Source: Lewinella sp. IMCC34183
GTDB taxonomy: Bacteria > Bacteroidota > Bacteroidia > Chitinophagales > Saprospiraceae
DNA: 64,000 bases
Reading direction: 5' to 3'
Assembly: GCF_003390915.1 (NCBI RefSeq)
Contig: NZ_QMEM01000002.1
Location: 1 to 64,000 of the forward strand
Positions 18,739-27,730 of the stretch are shown piece after piece. Both the position numbers and the translations under genes were made by a program. Below the pieces are notes generated by a model, which had not been told where the DNA came from, searched no databases, and worked only from the letters and a program-made list of their open reading frames with translations. Position 1 is the first letter of the stretch. Every line of letters starts with the position of its first letter.

Positions 18739-21561
18739 CTAGAAGCTGCCCGTCAGCAACAGCCGTACCTGCACGTCCTGCGGGTCGGAAGAGAATACGT
18801 CTTGGTCCAGCCGGTAGGCAACCTCTATGCCTACTGGCAATAGTTGGGCGTTGAGCCACACATTATCGAAGAAGAGCTGCCCCCCCACGCTGCGTTGATT
18901 AAAGCTTAGTTCCCGCGGCTGGTCGAGAGTAAACCGGCTGTAGTCGAAGAAGCCGATGAAGCGGATCCGCTTGAAGTAGGTGATCCCGAGGATTCCCAGG
19001 TCCGGATAGACAACCGGCAGGTGATAGTTGACCCCGAACCGGAAGACCCGGTCGTTGAGGGAAGCGGCGTAGCCGCGGGCGTAGCGGAACAGATCGGGAT
19101 ACTGGTACAGGTTTTCGGCCTGCTCGGTCTGTGCGTCCAGATCCAGCCGGATCCCGTGGGTACGGAGTAAGCCCGGCAGGTAGATCGAACTGCGCAGCAG
19201 CAAGCGCTCACCCGCCCGGTCGCTGCTCAACGCCCGGTCGTACGCCACCGTCGCCAGTGCTCCCCACCGCGGCTGTACCTGCCGGTAGGCCTGTTGTTGC
19301 TGCACGCCGAAGGTCATCCCCAGCGAAAGATTGGTGAAGTTGCCGGGCAACACGCCTTCCTCGGCGTCGCGCAGGTGATAGTACTGCAGCCCCACCGATG
19401 GCTGCAGGTTGGTGTAGGTGTTGCCGGACACCCACTGGAGGGGAACGTTGACGACGGGGCCCAGCGACAACTGATCGAATTCCTGCGCCCGAAAGGCAAA
19501 GCTGTCTACCCCGGCTACTTGGGAGATGATATTGCGGGCGCGGTAGCGCCCCTCTAACTCCAGTACGGGGTAGAGCCCGCCGTAGGCCACCGACAGGCCG
19601 CCCGAGTACCGGGCTTCGTTGATATTATAGCGGCCGTCGAGGGTGACCGCGGCGGTGTTCAGCGCGTTGGCCGCCTCGATGGCCAGGCCGGGCGTCACGT
19701 AGCTTCCGTTGAAGGACCAGCTGTGCAGCTTGACGCCGCCGAGGGTATTCGAAAAGTTGCGGACCGGATAGTCACGCACGGTCAGCTCGGTAGGCAGGTC
19801 CGTGGCTTCCGCGGCGAAGGCGGCGGGGCGCTCGAAAAAGCTCGGCCCCGTAGGCAGGGTGATTTCCCGGCCCTCTCCGGTCGTGGGCAGGTCGAGGATC
19901 CGCAGCCGCTCCCCCCGGGGGGTGGGACTCGCGTAGTAAAGCCGGCCGTCGGTGACGGACGGGTAATAGGCGCCGATCGCTACGTCCGTGAGGGGTTGCG
20001 GCGAGCCGCCGTCGGGCGGTAGCCGGTATACGTTGTCCACGCCGCTGGCGCCGCCGGTGAAGAGCAGGTCCCCCGCGTCCGTCACGGTAAGCATATCGAT
20101 CGGGGCGGCCGAGCGCGGGTGTAGGGTGGTCACCGCGTCCGTAGCCGGCCGCCAGGCCTGTATGGCTATCCCCTCCGGGGTTTGCTCCAGAAAGAAGACC
20201 TGCTCCCCGTCGGCGGAGAAGCAGGGCCAAGCCACGTTGTTCGCCGCCACCGTCCGGCGGGCGATCACCTCTCCCGTCGCCGCATCGAGCAGGTGTAGCT
20301 GGGGACCGTCCTCCAGGGGGTCGAACCACACGGCCGCGATGCGGCGCTCGTCGGGACTGAAGCGGGCCGACAGGTAGTGCCCCCCCGCCGTCAGGGTGCG
20401 GCGGCGGCCACTGCTCAGCTCGTACACGACCAGGTCGGAGTAGCTCTGGTTGGTGTAGCGGGGGTCCTGGGCGTACTGGGTCCAGAGGACGAACCGGCGG
20501 GAGCCGGCGAGCCACGGTTCCCGCTGGATGCCGGTGCGGGTGATCACGCGATCGGGCGATCCGACCTCCACCAGGGCCGGCAGTTGTTCGTAGCTGCTGC
20601 GCAGGGCCAGCAGGTGCCCCTGCCCGTCGGTGAAGGCAAAGCGGTAGTCGCGCACGTCGCGGTCGGTACCGCCCAGCGGCTCGCCCTCCACGAGGGGCCG
20701 GCGGCGGGCCAGGGTGCTGTCCTGCTGCTGCTCCAGGTCGGCCATGGTGCGGTAATAGATGTCGCGGGTGGTGAGGCCGGTCTGCCGCTTGAGCGCCCGG
20801 CTGAAGGGATAGAAGAGTCCGCGGAAGGCGGCTCCCTCCTGGAGTACGGGCTTCCAGACGTCGTTGCCGAACCGCTCGCGCCCGTAGGTGATCATGGCGT
20901 AGCCGTAGCGATAGTGGTCAGGAACCAAATCCCGGAAGCTCCCGTTGCGCGCCTTCGCGTAGCGATAGACGATGTCGCGGCCGAGCAGGGCGCGCAGGTC
21001 CTTGCTGAAGGCCGGCGTGCGGCCGCGGCCGGCGGCGGTAAGGGCGGTCTCGGCGACCACGGCGTCGCCCTCCGAAAACCAGTTGGGCGTGGCAATCCCC
21101 GACAGGACCGCCCACCCCAGCTGCCCTTGCACGAGACTGGCCAGCCGGGTCAGGCCGCGGCGCTCGTTGCTGGTCTGTTGGACGTGGCGGAATTCGTGAA
21201 TCGTCAGTAGGTCTACCCAGTCGGTATTGCTGAGGCGGCTGAAGGTCTGCGGCGGGGTCACGTAGAACTCGGAGCGGAAAGGGCCCAACCCCACGTAGCC
21301 GTTCACGGTCATGTTGGGGGTCTGCAGGATCAGGTCGAAGTCGTACAGCCGCTCGCCCACGCTGCGGGTATGCTCTGCGGCCAGGCGGTCCACGAGGCTG
21401 GCTACCCGTTGGGCGCTCGCCGCGTAACCCTCGGGAAAGATGACCCGCACGTGGTCGGCCCGCAACTGCTGCCAGTTGACCTCCGGGGGGTGCAGGCCGA
21501 TACCCTGGCCGGCGGCCCAGCCGGAAAGGAAGAAACAACAGCTGAGCAGAAGCGATTTCAT
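18739..21561 (-). CDS. HExxH metallopeptidase / TolB propeller / outer-membrane barrel fusion
   Basis: The 940-residue exported protein has three parts. After the signal peptide (residues 1-18), residues 25-270 contain TIHEFRHVQQ (His122, Glu123, His126) and, 38 residues later, WFSEGDAVVAET, which has the order of a gluzincin zinc site. Residues about 290-590 form a TolB/WD40-like propeller with repeated strands such as SARFSPDERRIAAVW and FSADGEQVFFLEQ. Residues 600-940 read as alternating amphipathic strands and finish in LLLTGSF, with the terminal Phe typical of outer-membrane barrels. It would sit in the outer membrane with a periplasmic or surface protease-like head (inference). Its stop is 16 bases from the CBS gene stop. 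Confidence 0.85.
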   Translation of the reverse strand: MKSLLLSCCFFLSGWAAGQGIGLHPPEVNWQQLRADHVRVIFPEGYAASAQRVASLVDRLAAEHTRSVGERLYDFDLILQTPNMTVNGYVGLGPFRSEFYVTPPQTFSRLSNTDWVDLLTIHEFRHVQQTSNERRGLTRLASLVQGQLGWAVLSGIATPNWFSEGDAVVAETALTAAGRGRTPAFSKDLRALLGRDIVYRYAKARNGSFRDLVPDHYRYGYAMITYGRERFGNDVWKPVLQEGAAFRGLFYPFSRALKRQTGLTTRDIYYRTMADLEQQQDSTLARRRPLVEGEPLGGTDRDVRDYRFAFTDGQGHLLALRSSYEQLPALVEVGSPDRVITRTGIQREPWLAGSRRFVLWTQYAQDPRYTNQSYSDLVVYELSSGRRRTLTAGGHYLSARFSPDERRIAAVWFDPLEDGPQLHLLDAATGEVIARRTVAANNVAWPCFSADGEQVFFLEQTPEGIAIQAWRPATDAVTTLHPRSAAPIDMLTVTDAGDLLFTGGASGVDNVYRLPPDGGSPQPLTDVAIGAYYPSVTDGRLYYASPTPRGERLRILDLPTTGEGREITLPTGPSFFERPAAFAAEATDLPTELTVRDYPVRNFSNTLGGVKLHSWSFNGSYVTPGLAIEAANALNTAAVTLDGRYNINEARYSGGLSVAYGGLYPVLELEGRYRARNIISQVAGVDSFAFRAQEFDQLSLGPVVNVPLQWVSGNTYTNLQPSVGLQYYHLRDAEEGVLPGNFTNLSLGMTFGVQQQQAYRQVQPRWGALATVAYDRALSSDRAGERLLLRSSIYLPGLLRTHGIRLDLDAQTEQAENLYQYPDLFRYARGYAASLNDRVFRFGVNYHLPVVYPDLGILGITYFKRIRFIGFFDYSRFTLDQPRELSFNQRSVGGQLFFDNVWLNAQLLPVGIEVAYRLDQDVFSSDPQDVQVRLLLTGSF

Positions 21562-21697
21562 AATTCCCGGGGCTTGGATACAACCGCAATATGCTAAGAT
21601 TCTGCGCGGTCGGCTCCCGCCTGCTACCTACTTTCGCGGTCTTATCGACTTTTGCCCCGCACCTGCGTTCCCGCAACAAGAACCTTTTACCCCGCCC

Positions 21698-23137
21698 TTG
21701 ACCAATCCTACCCCACAAATCGTCCCTCCCGGCAGCTTCCGGGCCGAAGCCCACTGGTACCCGAAGGCGCTGAACGCCACCATCCACCCGATGGTGAGCT
21801 TCTTCCTGAATTTGGACCCCGAGCGCATCGTCACCCGGTACTGCCACCTCAACCCGCTCGTCGACCCCGACGGATTGCGCAGCATCCTCAGCTACTCCTG
21901 CAAGTATTTTCTGTGGGGCGGGGCGGACCTGATCAACGCCACCACCGCCCACGGGCGGCGACGCATGGTCATCATCGAGAACAACTCCTGCCCCTCCGGC
22001 CAGAAGTCGATGCCCCTGCTCGACGACCACCAGGAGGAGGGCGGCTACCGCCTGCTCGTGGAACGCACCTTCCGCCCCCTGGCCGAGAAGCGGCAGGCGA
22101 AGTCGGAGGGCCGCCTGGCCGTGATCTACGACAAGAACCCCATGGAGGCCAGCGGCTACGCCGCCGCCATCGCCGATGCCTTTCAGGAGGACGTGCTCTA
22201 CATCTGCGACTACTACAATGCGCCGGAGCGCCACCTGAAGATCGAGAACGACTGGCTCTACGCCCGCCACGAGGGCGAGTGGGTACGCCTGCGGGCCGCC
22301 TTCCGTTACCTGACCCAGCGGCCCTGGACCCGTCTGCCCCTCAATGCGAAGACCCGTATCCTCAACCCCATTGTCACCTGCCTGGCGGGGGGCCGCAACA
22401 AGATGGTCGCCGCCAAGGCCTACGACCTCTACAACGGTGAGATCCGCAAGTACGGTCTGCGCATCCACACCCCGGAAACCATCTGGGACGTGAGCCGGAA
22501 TGAAGTGCCCCTGTGGGTCGCCAAACTCGGCGGACAGGCGGTGGTCAAGGTGCCCTACAGCAACGCCGGACAGGGCGTCTACACCATCACCAACCCGGAA
22601 GAGCTGGCCGCCTTCATGGAGGAGCCCATCGACTACGAGCGCTTCATCGTGCAGAGCCTGATCGGCAATTACAAGTGGAGCTCCACGGGGGGCGATGGCA
22701 AGTTCTTCCACGTCGGCACCATTCCCGACAAAAAAGGACGTACCTACGTCAGCGACATCCGGCTCATGGTCAGCAGCACCCCCGACGGACTGCGCCCCCT
22801 GGCCTGCTACAGCCGCCGCGCCGAGCACCCCCTGGCCGACCAGCTGGCCGGGGCGCCCCCCTCCTGGTCGATGCTCGGCACCAACCTCTCCGCCAAGGTG
22901 GGCGACAACCAGTGGACCAGCGATACCGACCGCCTGCTGCTCATGGACCGCCGCGACTTCAACAAGCTGGGCATCGGCCTCGACGACCTGATCGAGGCGT
23001 ACATACAGACCGTGCTGAGCACCATCGCCATCGACCGGATGGCCAAGAACCTGTTCAACAGTAAGGGAAAGTTTAGCCTGCGGATGTTCTCCAGCCTGAA
23101 CGACGACCCCGTCCTCCTGTCCGAAATCCTGGTATGA
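21698..23137 (+). CDS. ATP-grasp domain protein, first gene of ligase operon
   Basis: The frame is open from 21440, but the upstream part overlaps the divergent gene. I place the start at TTG 21698, giving 479 residues; the first in-frame ATG after it ([12 protein letters not shown]) would remove conserved-looking sequence. ATP-grasp signatures: [16 protein letters not shown] (phosphate-binding loop), [11 protein letters not shown] (adenine loop), SDIRLMVSS and [11 protein letters not shown] (metal ligands). The N-terminal 200 residues, including [16 protein letters not shown] and [20 protein letters not shown], do not match a family I know. The stop overlaps the next start (ATGA), so the genes are translationally coupled. 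Likely forms an amide bond using ATP; substrate unknown. Confidence 0.78.
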   Translation: MTNPTPQIVPPGSFRAEAHWYPKALNATIHPMVSFFLNLDPERIVTRYCHLNPLVDPDGLRSILSYSCKYFLWGGADLINATTAHGRRRMVIIENNSCPSGQKSMPLLDDHQEEGGYRLLVERTFRPLAEKRQAKSEGRLAVIYDKNPMEASGYAAAIADAFQEDVLYICDYYNAPERHLKIENDWLYARHEGEWVRLRAAFRYLTQRPWTRLPLNAKTRILNPIVTCLAGGRNKMVAAKAYDLYNGEIRKYGLRIHTPETIWDVSRNEVPLWVAKLGGQAVVKVPYSNAGQGVYTITNPEELAAFMEEPIDYERFIVQSLIGNYKWSSTGGDGKFFHVGTIPDKKGRTYVSDIRLMVSSTPDGLRPLACYSRRAEHPLADQLAGAPPSWSMLGTNLSAKVGDNQWTSDTDRLLLMDRRDFNKLGIGLDDLIEAYIQTVLSTIAIDRMAKNLFNSKGKFSLRMFSSLNDDPVLLSEILV

Positions 23138-24105
23138 AACACCTCTCTTTCCTGGTACTTACCGACCACAGCGGCCACTCCGATCAGAACTCGCTGTATT
23201 CCCTGGTGAATACACTGCGGCTCGATCCGCGTTGTGCCCACGTGGACGTGGCCAGTCGGGGCGACGCGCAGAACGCGGAGTTCTTCGCGGGCGGCGGCGC
23301 GCAGGTGCGGGGCTTCCGCGTCACCGGGCCGCTGAGTTACCGCTCCGACGGGGGCGCCTTCCGGACGGCGGACCGGCAACTGGACCCGAAGGACTACGAC
23401 GTGGTCTGGCTTCGCCTACCCCACCCCATCGCTCCCGCCTTCTTTACCTGGCTGGAGCAGGTGGCCGCGCCGGCGGCCGGCGGCAGCGGCCCGCTGGTGG
23501 TGAACCGGCCCCGGGGCACCCTGACCACGGGCGATAAGTCCTTCCTCCTCAATTTTCCCGACCTTACCCCGCCGGTACGCCTGGTGACGGACGAAGCCGA
23601 GGCCCGCGAATTTGCCGGTGAATTTCCGATCGTCCTGAAGCCCCTGCGGGCCTACGGCGGCCACGGGATCGTACGGATGGACCACCCTGACGCGTCGGTG
23701 CAGGCCGATTGGTCGGCCCCCTACCTGGCCATGAAGTTCCTGCGCAACGTGAGCCAGGGCGACAAACGCATCCTGATCGTGAACGGCCGCATTCTGGCGG
23801 CTTCGCTGCGTATTCCGCCGCCGGGGGAATGGTTGTGCAACGTAGCCCAGGGCGGCCGCTCGGTGGCCGCCGACGTGGAGCCGGAGGAGGAGGCGATGAT
23901 CGCCGAACTGGCCCCCGTTCTGCTGCACCACGGGATATGCTTCGCCGGTGTGGATACCCTGGTCAACGACGACGGCCGGCGGGTACTGTCGGAGATAAAT
24001 ACCCTGAGCATCGGCGGTTTTCCCCAGGCGCAGGTGCAGAGCGGCCGGCCGATCTTGCAACAGGCCATTGACGAACTATTTTCCTACTGCTATGAGCGCT
24101 GCTGA
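23134..24105 (+). CDS. Glutathione-synthetase-like ATP-grasp ligase
   Basis: The 323-residue protein follows the layout of GshB. An N-terminal domain ends in DYDVVWLRLPHP. VVNRPRGTLTTGDKSFLL corresponds to the NKP..LRD.NEK region, and IVLKPLRAYGGHGIVRMD is the ATP-grasp phosphate loop. KFLRNVSQGDKRILIVNG with GEWLCNVAQGGRS and the metal-binding VLSEINTLSIGGFPQ follow. Real glutathione synthetases need GshA-made gamma-glutamylcysteine, and no gshA is present here. It may instead add a residue to a peptide, protein or cofactor, as RimK does. It is coupled to the previous gene (ATGA) and overlaps the next by 14 bases. Confidence 0.85.
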   Translation: MKHLSFLVLTDHSGHSDQNSLYSLVNTLRLDPRCAHVDVASRGDAQNAEFFAGGGAQVRGFRVTGPLSYRSDGGAFRTADRQLDPKDYDVVWLRLPHPIAPAFFTWLEQVAAPAAGGSGPLVVNRPRGTLTTGDKSFLLNFPDLTPPVRLVTDEAEAREFAGEFPIVLKPLRAYGGHGIVRMDHPDASVQADWSAPYLAMKFLRNVSQGDKRILIVNGRILAASLRIPPPGEWLCNVAQGGRSVAADVEPEEEAMIAELAPVLLHHGICFAGVDTLVNDDGRRVLSEINTLSIGGFPQAQVQSGRPILQQAIDELFSYCYERC

Positions 24106-25060
24106 GACTACCATCCCTACTATCCTCAACCTCGAGGAGATCGACCAGCCGGCGGGTACGATCCGCAAGTACTGGCTGCGCATCATCAGCGACGGCCTGG
24201 GCGAGCCCGTACGGTTGCCCATCATCAGCGCCCGCGGGAGTGAGGATGGGCCCACACTGGGGGTGACGGCGGCCGTTCACGGCGACGAGCTCAACGGTAT
24301 CCGGGTAATTCAACGGCTGTTTGCTGACCTGGACGTGAGTACCCTGCGCGGCACCATCATCGGTGTCCTGGTGGTCAACGTACCGGCCTTCCTGCGGCAG
24401 ACGCGGGTGTACACCGACGGCTTCGACCTCAACCACGTCATGCCCGGTCGGGAGGACGGCCGCGCCAGCGAGGTATACGCCTTCCGCCTCGTGGACCGGG
24501 TGGTGCGCCACTTCGATTTTCTGCTGGACCTGCATACCGCGAGCCGCGGCCGGGTGAACAGCTACTACGTTCGCGCGGACATGTCGCAGGAAACCACCCG
24601 GCAACTGGCCATTCTGCAGAACCCGCAGCTGATCGTCCACAATCCGCCGAGTGACGGCACCCTCCGCGGGGCCGCCGACGCCCTGGACATCCCGGCCGTA
24701 ACGCTGGAGGTGGGCAACCCGGGCGTCTATCAGCGCCGCCTGATCCGCAGCGGTACCGAGGGTGTCCATAATGTGATGTCGTACCTCCAAATGACGGACG
24801 ACGATATCGTGGCCCCCTCGGCCCCGCCGATCCTGTGCAAGCGCAGCTACTGGATCTATACCCACACCGGTGGACTGCTCACGCTCGAGGTCGACCTGCT
24901 CCAGGAGGTAAAGGCCGGCGACCTCATCGCCACGCAGCGCGATGTATTCGGCAGCCTGAAGGAACAATACCTGGCGCCCGAGGACGGGGTGGTCATCGGC
25001 AAAAGCACCATGCCCGTGAACCGGAGCGGGGGGCGGATTTTGCACCTGGGCTTGGTGTAG
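24092..25060 (+). CDS. Succinylglutamate desuccinylase/aspartoacylase (AstE/AspA) family zinc hydrolase
   Basis: The 322-residue protein starts at ATG 24092, overlapping the preceding gene by 14 bases; an upstream TTG at 24068 is less likely. Zinc site: VHGDELNG (His63, Glu66) and LDLHTAS (His148), with the substrate-binding stretch GFDLNHVMPGRE between. After about residue 240 it has the beta-sandwich C-terminal domain of the family (HTGGLLTLEVDLLQEVKAGD). Members remove acyl or amino-acyl groups from amino acids or peptides; RimB-like relatives pair with RimK-type ATP-grasp ligases. With two ATP-grasp genes in front, a linked ligation/hydrolysis pathway is plausible (inference). Confidence 0.9.
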   Translation: MSAAETTIPTILNLEEIDQPAGTIRKYWLRIISDGLGEPVRLPIISARGSEDGPTLGVTAAVHGDELNGIRVIQRLFADLDVSTLRGTIIGVLVVNVPAFLRQTRVYTDGFDLNHVMPGREDGRASEVYAFRLVDRVVRHFDFLLDLHTASRGRVNSYYVRADMSQETTRQLAILQNPQLIVHNPPSDGTLRGAADALDIPAVTLEVGNPGVYQRRLIRSGTEGVHNVMSYLQMTDDDIVAPSAPPILCKRSYWIYTHTGGLLTLEVDLLQEVKAGDLIATQRDVFGSLKEQYLAPEDGVVIGKSTMPVNRSGGRILHLGLV

Positions 25061-25062
25061 CC

Positions 25063-25140
25063 AGTACAATGCTGCCTCCGGCAGCGACAGTACAATGCTG
25101 CCTCCGGCAGCGGAAGCACGATGCTGCCTCCGGCAGCGAT
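25063..25140. repeat. Three tandem 26-bp hairpin-forming repeats
   Basis: Units at 25063-25088, 25089-25114 and 25115-25140 share AGTACAATGCTGCCTCCGGC and continue AGCG; the third differs at two or three bases. Each contains the hairpin GCTGCC-TCC-GGCAGC. A single further copy is at 47285-47308. They start two bases after the deacylase stop. With no spacers between units this is not a CRISPR. The rest of 25061-25288 shows no gene. Confidence 0.88.
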
Positions 25141-25288
25141 GGAGTTAATTAACCCCAGAGCGGCTTGCGGCCTTCACCGAGGACGCGGAGGGCAGCATCC
25201 GATATGGCATAGTCTTAGTAGGAAACCCCGAATGACTGCAACGGGAACACAGTAACCCGGCCCTACCCAGCAAAACGAGTCGCCCCCC

Positions 25289-25930
25289 CTACCCTTTCAC
25301 CCCAGCCCCCCGTACAAGCTTCACCACCGTAGTGATCAGCAGGCCGGTAACGAAAATGGCGGCCAGCCCGATGACCAGCCAGCTGGTATGATCGCGGATA
25401 AAGGGAATATTGCCGAGGAAATAGCCGAGCGTCACCAGGGAGATCACCCAGAGCAGAGCGCTCAGGATGTTGTAGCGTACGAAGCGGGCCGGTTCCATGT
25501 GGGCCACGCCGGCGATGAAGGGTACCAGCGCCTTGACGATGGGCAGAAAACGGGAAGTGAACAGCGCGGTGGCGCCGAACTTCCGGTAGAAGGCGTGGGC
25601 GCGGAAGTAGTGTTTGCGGTCGATCCAGGTGAAGCGCTCGAAGAGGCGGGGGCCGATGGTGTGGCCGAGCCGGTAGCCCGTCCAGGCGCCGAGGGCGGCG
25701 GCAATGCTGAGCAGCAGGCAGATGACGAAGGGATTGAGCAGGGCACCGGCGCACAGCACTCCGACGGCAAACAGCAGTCCGTCACCCGGAAAAAAGGGGG
25801 CCAGCGGAAAGAAGGCGGTCTCGGTGTAGATGACCGCGAAGAGCAGTCCGTAGGTAGCTACCGGGTAGAGCAGGGTGGCCTGCCGCAGACTGTCGTCGAT
25901 ATGAAAAAAGAAATCCGCTAGCTCTCCCAT
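25289..25930 (-). CDS. DedA family inner-membrane protein
   Basis: The 213-residue DedA (SNARE-associated/VTT) protein has about five hydrophobic segments. Family motifs: ETAFFPLAPFFPGDGLLFAVG (acidic residue and PGD in the first re-entrant loop), GAWTGYRLGHTIG, and the arginine-containing helix ALFTSRFLPIVKALVPFIAG followed by MEPARFVRYN. DedA proteins act in lipid-carrier or phospholipid flipping and membrane potential maintenance, notably recycling of undecaprenyl phosphate in some members. The start is ATG 25930. The region upstream holds a palindrome-ended minisatellite shared with the M28 gene. Confidence 0.93.
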   Translation of the reverse strand: MGELADFFFHIDDSLRQATLLYPVATYGLLFAVIYTETAFFPLAPFFPGDGLLFAVGVLCAGALLNPFVICLLLSIAAALGAWTGYRLGHTIGPRLFERFTWIDRKHYFRAHAFYRKFGATALFTSRFLPIVKALVPFIAGVAHMEPARFVRYNILSALLWVISLVTLGYFLGNIPFIRDHTSWLVIGLAAIFVTGLLITTVVKLVRGAGVKG

Positions 25931-25999
25931 GTACAGGGTATAACCCTGCCGGGGCGGGAAAAGGTTGTGTGCGTGGCCGCGTGCGTCGCCGGTGGGCTA

Positions 26000-26071
26000 G
26001 TGGCCGGTGCACTGGTGGACCGGCGACTCGTGGACCGGCGGCTAGTGGCCGGTCGACTAGTCGACCGGCCA
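26000..26071. repeat. 15-bp minisatellite (4 units) ending in a 26-bp palindrome
   Basis: Four units of the form GTGGCCGGTCGACTA (26000-26014, 26015-26029, 26030-26044, 26045-26059, with one to four changes between units) end in an inverted copy. As a result 26046-26071 is a perfect palindrome. The right flank (26080-26120) has TTTAACCCACAGTTCACAC, which lines up with the flank of the array at 3280. Both arrays have the same orientation relative to a minus-strand gene start, here dedA. Confidence 0.85.
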
Positions 26072-26184
26072 GTTATCGTACGTACCAACTTCCAAGATTT
26101 AACCCACAGTTCACACAGGCAGCAAATTTCACTAAATGAACCTAGCCCTGCGACCGGTCGTTTGCTGCTCACTAATCGATCGAA

Positions 26185-27681
26185 ATGCAATACACTCCCT
26201 TTTCAACTCACCTGACGTTACTCCTGATGTTCCTACTCACCGCTACGGCCTGCCAGCCGCGCACGGAGGAGGATACGGACACGGTCGCCAGTGACTCCGC
26301 CGAAGTATCCGACCTGGCCGTCGAGCCCCGCATACCCGACTGGCAGAAAGACGCCGTCATCTACGAGGTGAACCTGCGGCACTACACCCCCGAAGGCACC
26401 TTTAACGCCTTCGCAGAACACATTCCGCGCCTCGCGGATATGGGCGTCGACCTGCTCTGGTTCATGCCGGTACACCCCGTCAGCGAAAAGAACCGGAAAG
26501 GCGAACTCGGCAGTCCCTACGCCGTCGCCGACTATACCGACGTCAACCCCGATTTCGGCACCCTCGCCGACTTCAAGTCCATGATCGACGCGGTACACGC
26601 CGCCGGCATGCACGCCATCATCGACTGGGTACCCAACCACTCCGGCTGGGACAATCACTGGATCACCGAGCACCCCGACTTCTACACCAAAAAGGACGGC
26701 GAGATCACCGACCCCATCAACCCCGCCACCGGCGAAAGCTGGGGCTGGACCGATGTGGCCGACCTCGACTACGACAACCCCGAACTCCGTGACAGCATGA
26801 TCGCGGCCATGGAATTCTGGGTGCGGAAGGCAGACATCGACGGCTTCCGCGTCGACGTGGCCCACGGCATCCCCGTCGACTTCATCGAGCAGGCGGCTGA
26901 CTCCCTCTACGCCATCAAGCCCCTCTTCATGCTGGCCGAGGCCGAAGTGCCGGAAATCGTCAACGACGGCGCCTTCGTCATGGACTACGGCTGGGAAATG
27001 CACCACGTGCTGAACGGCATCGCCCGCACCCAGGGCGCCAACCGCGAAGCCGAAACCGACCAGAGCAACATCGCCCGGGAAGCGGACGCAGAAGAAGAGC
27101 GCGTCACCGCCCGCGACATCGACCGCGTACTCAACCGCTACGCCGACGAGTACGACCGCGGCTACAAGATGATGTTCACCTCCAACCACGACGAGAATTC
27201 CTGGTCGGGTACCGAATTCCAGCGGATGGGTGACGGCCACAAGGCCTTCGCCGTACTCACGGCCACCTTCGCCGGTATGCCCCTGATCTATACCGGGCAG
27301 GAATCCGCCGATGACCAGCAGTACGAGTTCTTTACCAAGGACGAGGTCAACTGGGGCGACTACCAGTACACCGACTTTTACAAGACCCTGTTCGACCTCA
27401 AGGAACGCAACCGCGCCCTCTGGAACGGGGAGTTCGGCGGCGAGCTGGTTAAGATTCCGACGGGCAAGGATGAGGAAGTCTACGCCTTCACCCGCGAGCG
27501 CGACGGCGACCGGGTGGTCGTGGTCATCAACCTGTCTTCCTCCGAGCAGGAGATCATGCTCGCCGGAGACGGCTACGACGGTACCTACACCGAGGTCTTC
27601 TCGAAGGACCGCGTCGAGGTGATGCCCAATATGGAACTGGACCTGGGCCCGTGGGAGTACCGGGTGTACTCTAACAAGTAA
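26185..27681 (+). CDS. GH13 alpha-amylase family lipoprotein
   Basis: The 498-residue product begins with a lipoprotein signal (lipobox TATAC, Cys23). The GH13 barrel has all four conserved regions: IIDWVPNHSG (I), DGFRVDVAHG with nucleophile Asp224 (II), MLAEAEVPE with acid/base Glu252 (III) and FTSNHDENSW with His335-Asp336 (IV). A C-terminal beta domain (from about residue 420, GDRVVVVINLSSSEQEI) is present. It probably degrades alpha-glucans or related oligosaccharides at the cell surface or in the periplasm. It is not in a typical SusCD locus. The start ATG 26185 is preceded by the array described at 26000. Confidence 0.93.
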   Translation: MQYTPFSTHLTLLLMFLLTATACQPRTEEDTDTVASDSAEVSDLAVEPRIPDWQKDAVIYEVNLRHYTPEGTFNAFAEHIPRLADMGVDLLWFMPVHPVSEKNRKGELGSPYAVADYTDVNPDFGTLADFKSMIDAVHAAGMHAIIDWVPNHSGWDNHWITEHPDFYTKKDGEITDPINPATGESWGWTDVADLDYDNPELRDSMIAAMEFWVRKADIDGFRVDVAHGIPVDFIEQAADSLYAIKPLFMLAEAEVPEIVNDGAFVMDYGWEMHHVLNGIARTQGANREAETDQSNIAREADAEEERVTARDIDRVLNRYADEYDRGYKMMFTSNHDENSWSGTEFQRMGDGHKAFAVLTATFAGMPLIYTGQESADDQQYEFFTKDEVNWGDYQYTDFYKTLFDLKERNRALWNGEFGGELVKIPTGKDEEVYAFTRERDGDRVVVVINLSSSEQEIMLAGDGYDGTYTEVFSKDRVEVMPNMELDLGPWEYRVYSNK

Positions 27682-27730
27682 GCTCCGTCCCGTTTCCTGA
27701 ACCTAGCTTTTCCGCTCAGGTTACAGGGGC

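Noticed and set aside
22513-23064. Frames inside the first ATP-grasp gene
   Set aside because: Phase-shifted shadows with Arg/Gly/Pro-rich content.
25063-25140. Possible CRISPR array
   Set aside because: The three 26-bp units are directly adjacent without spacers, and no cas gene is near.
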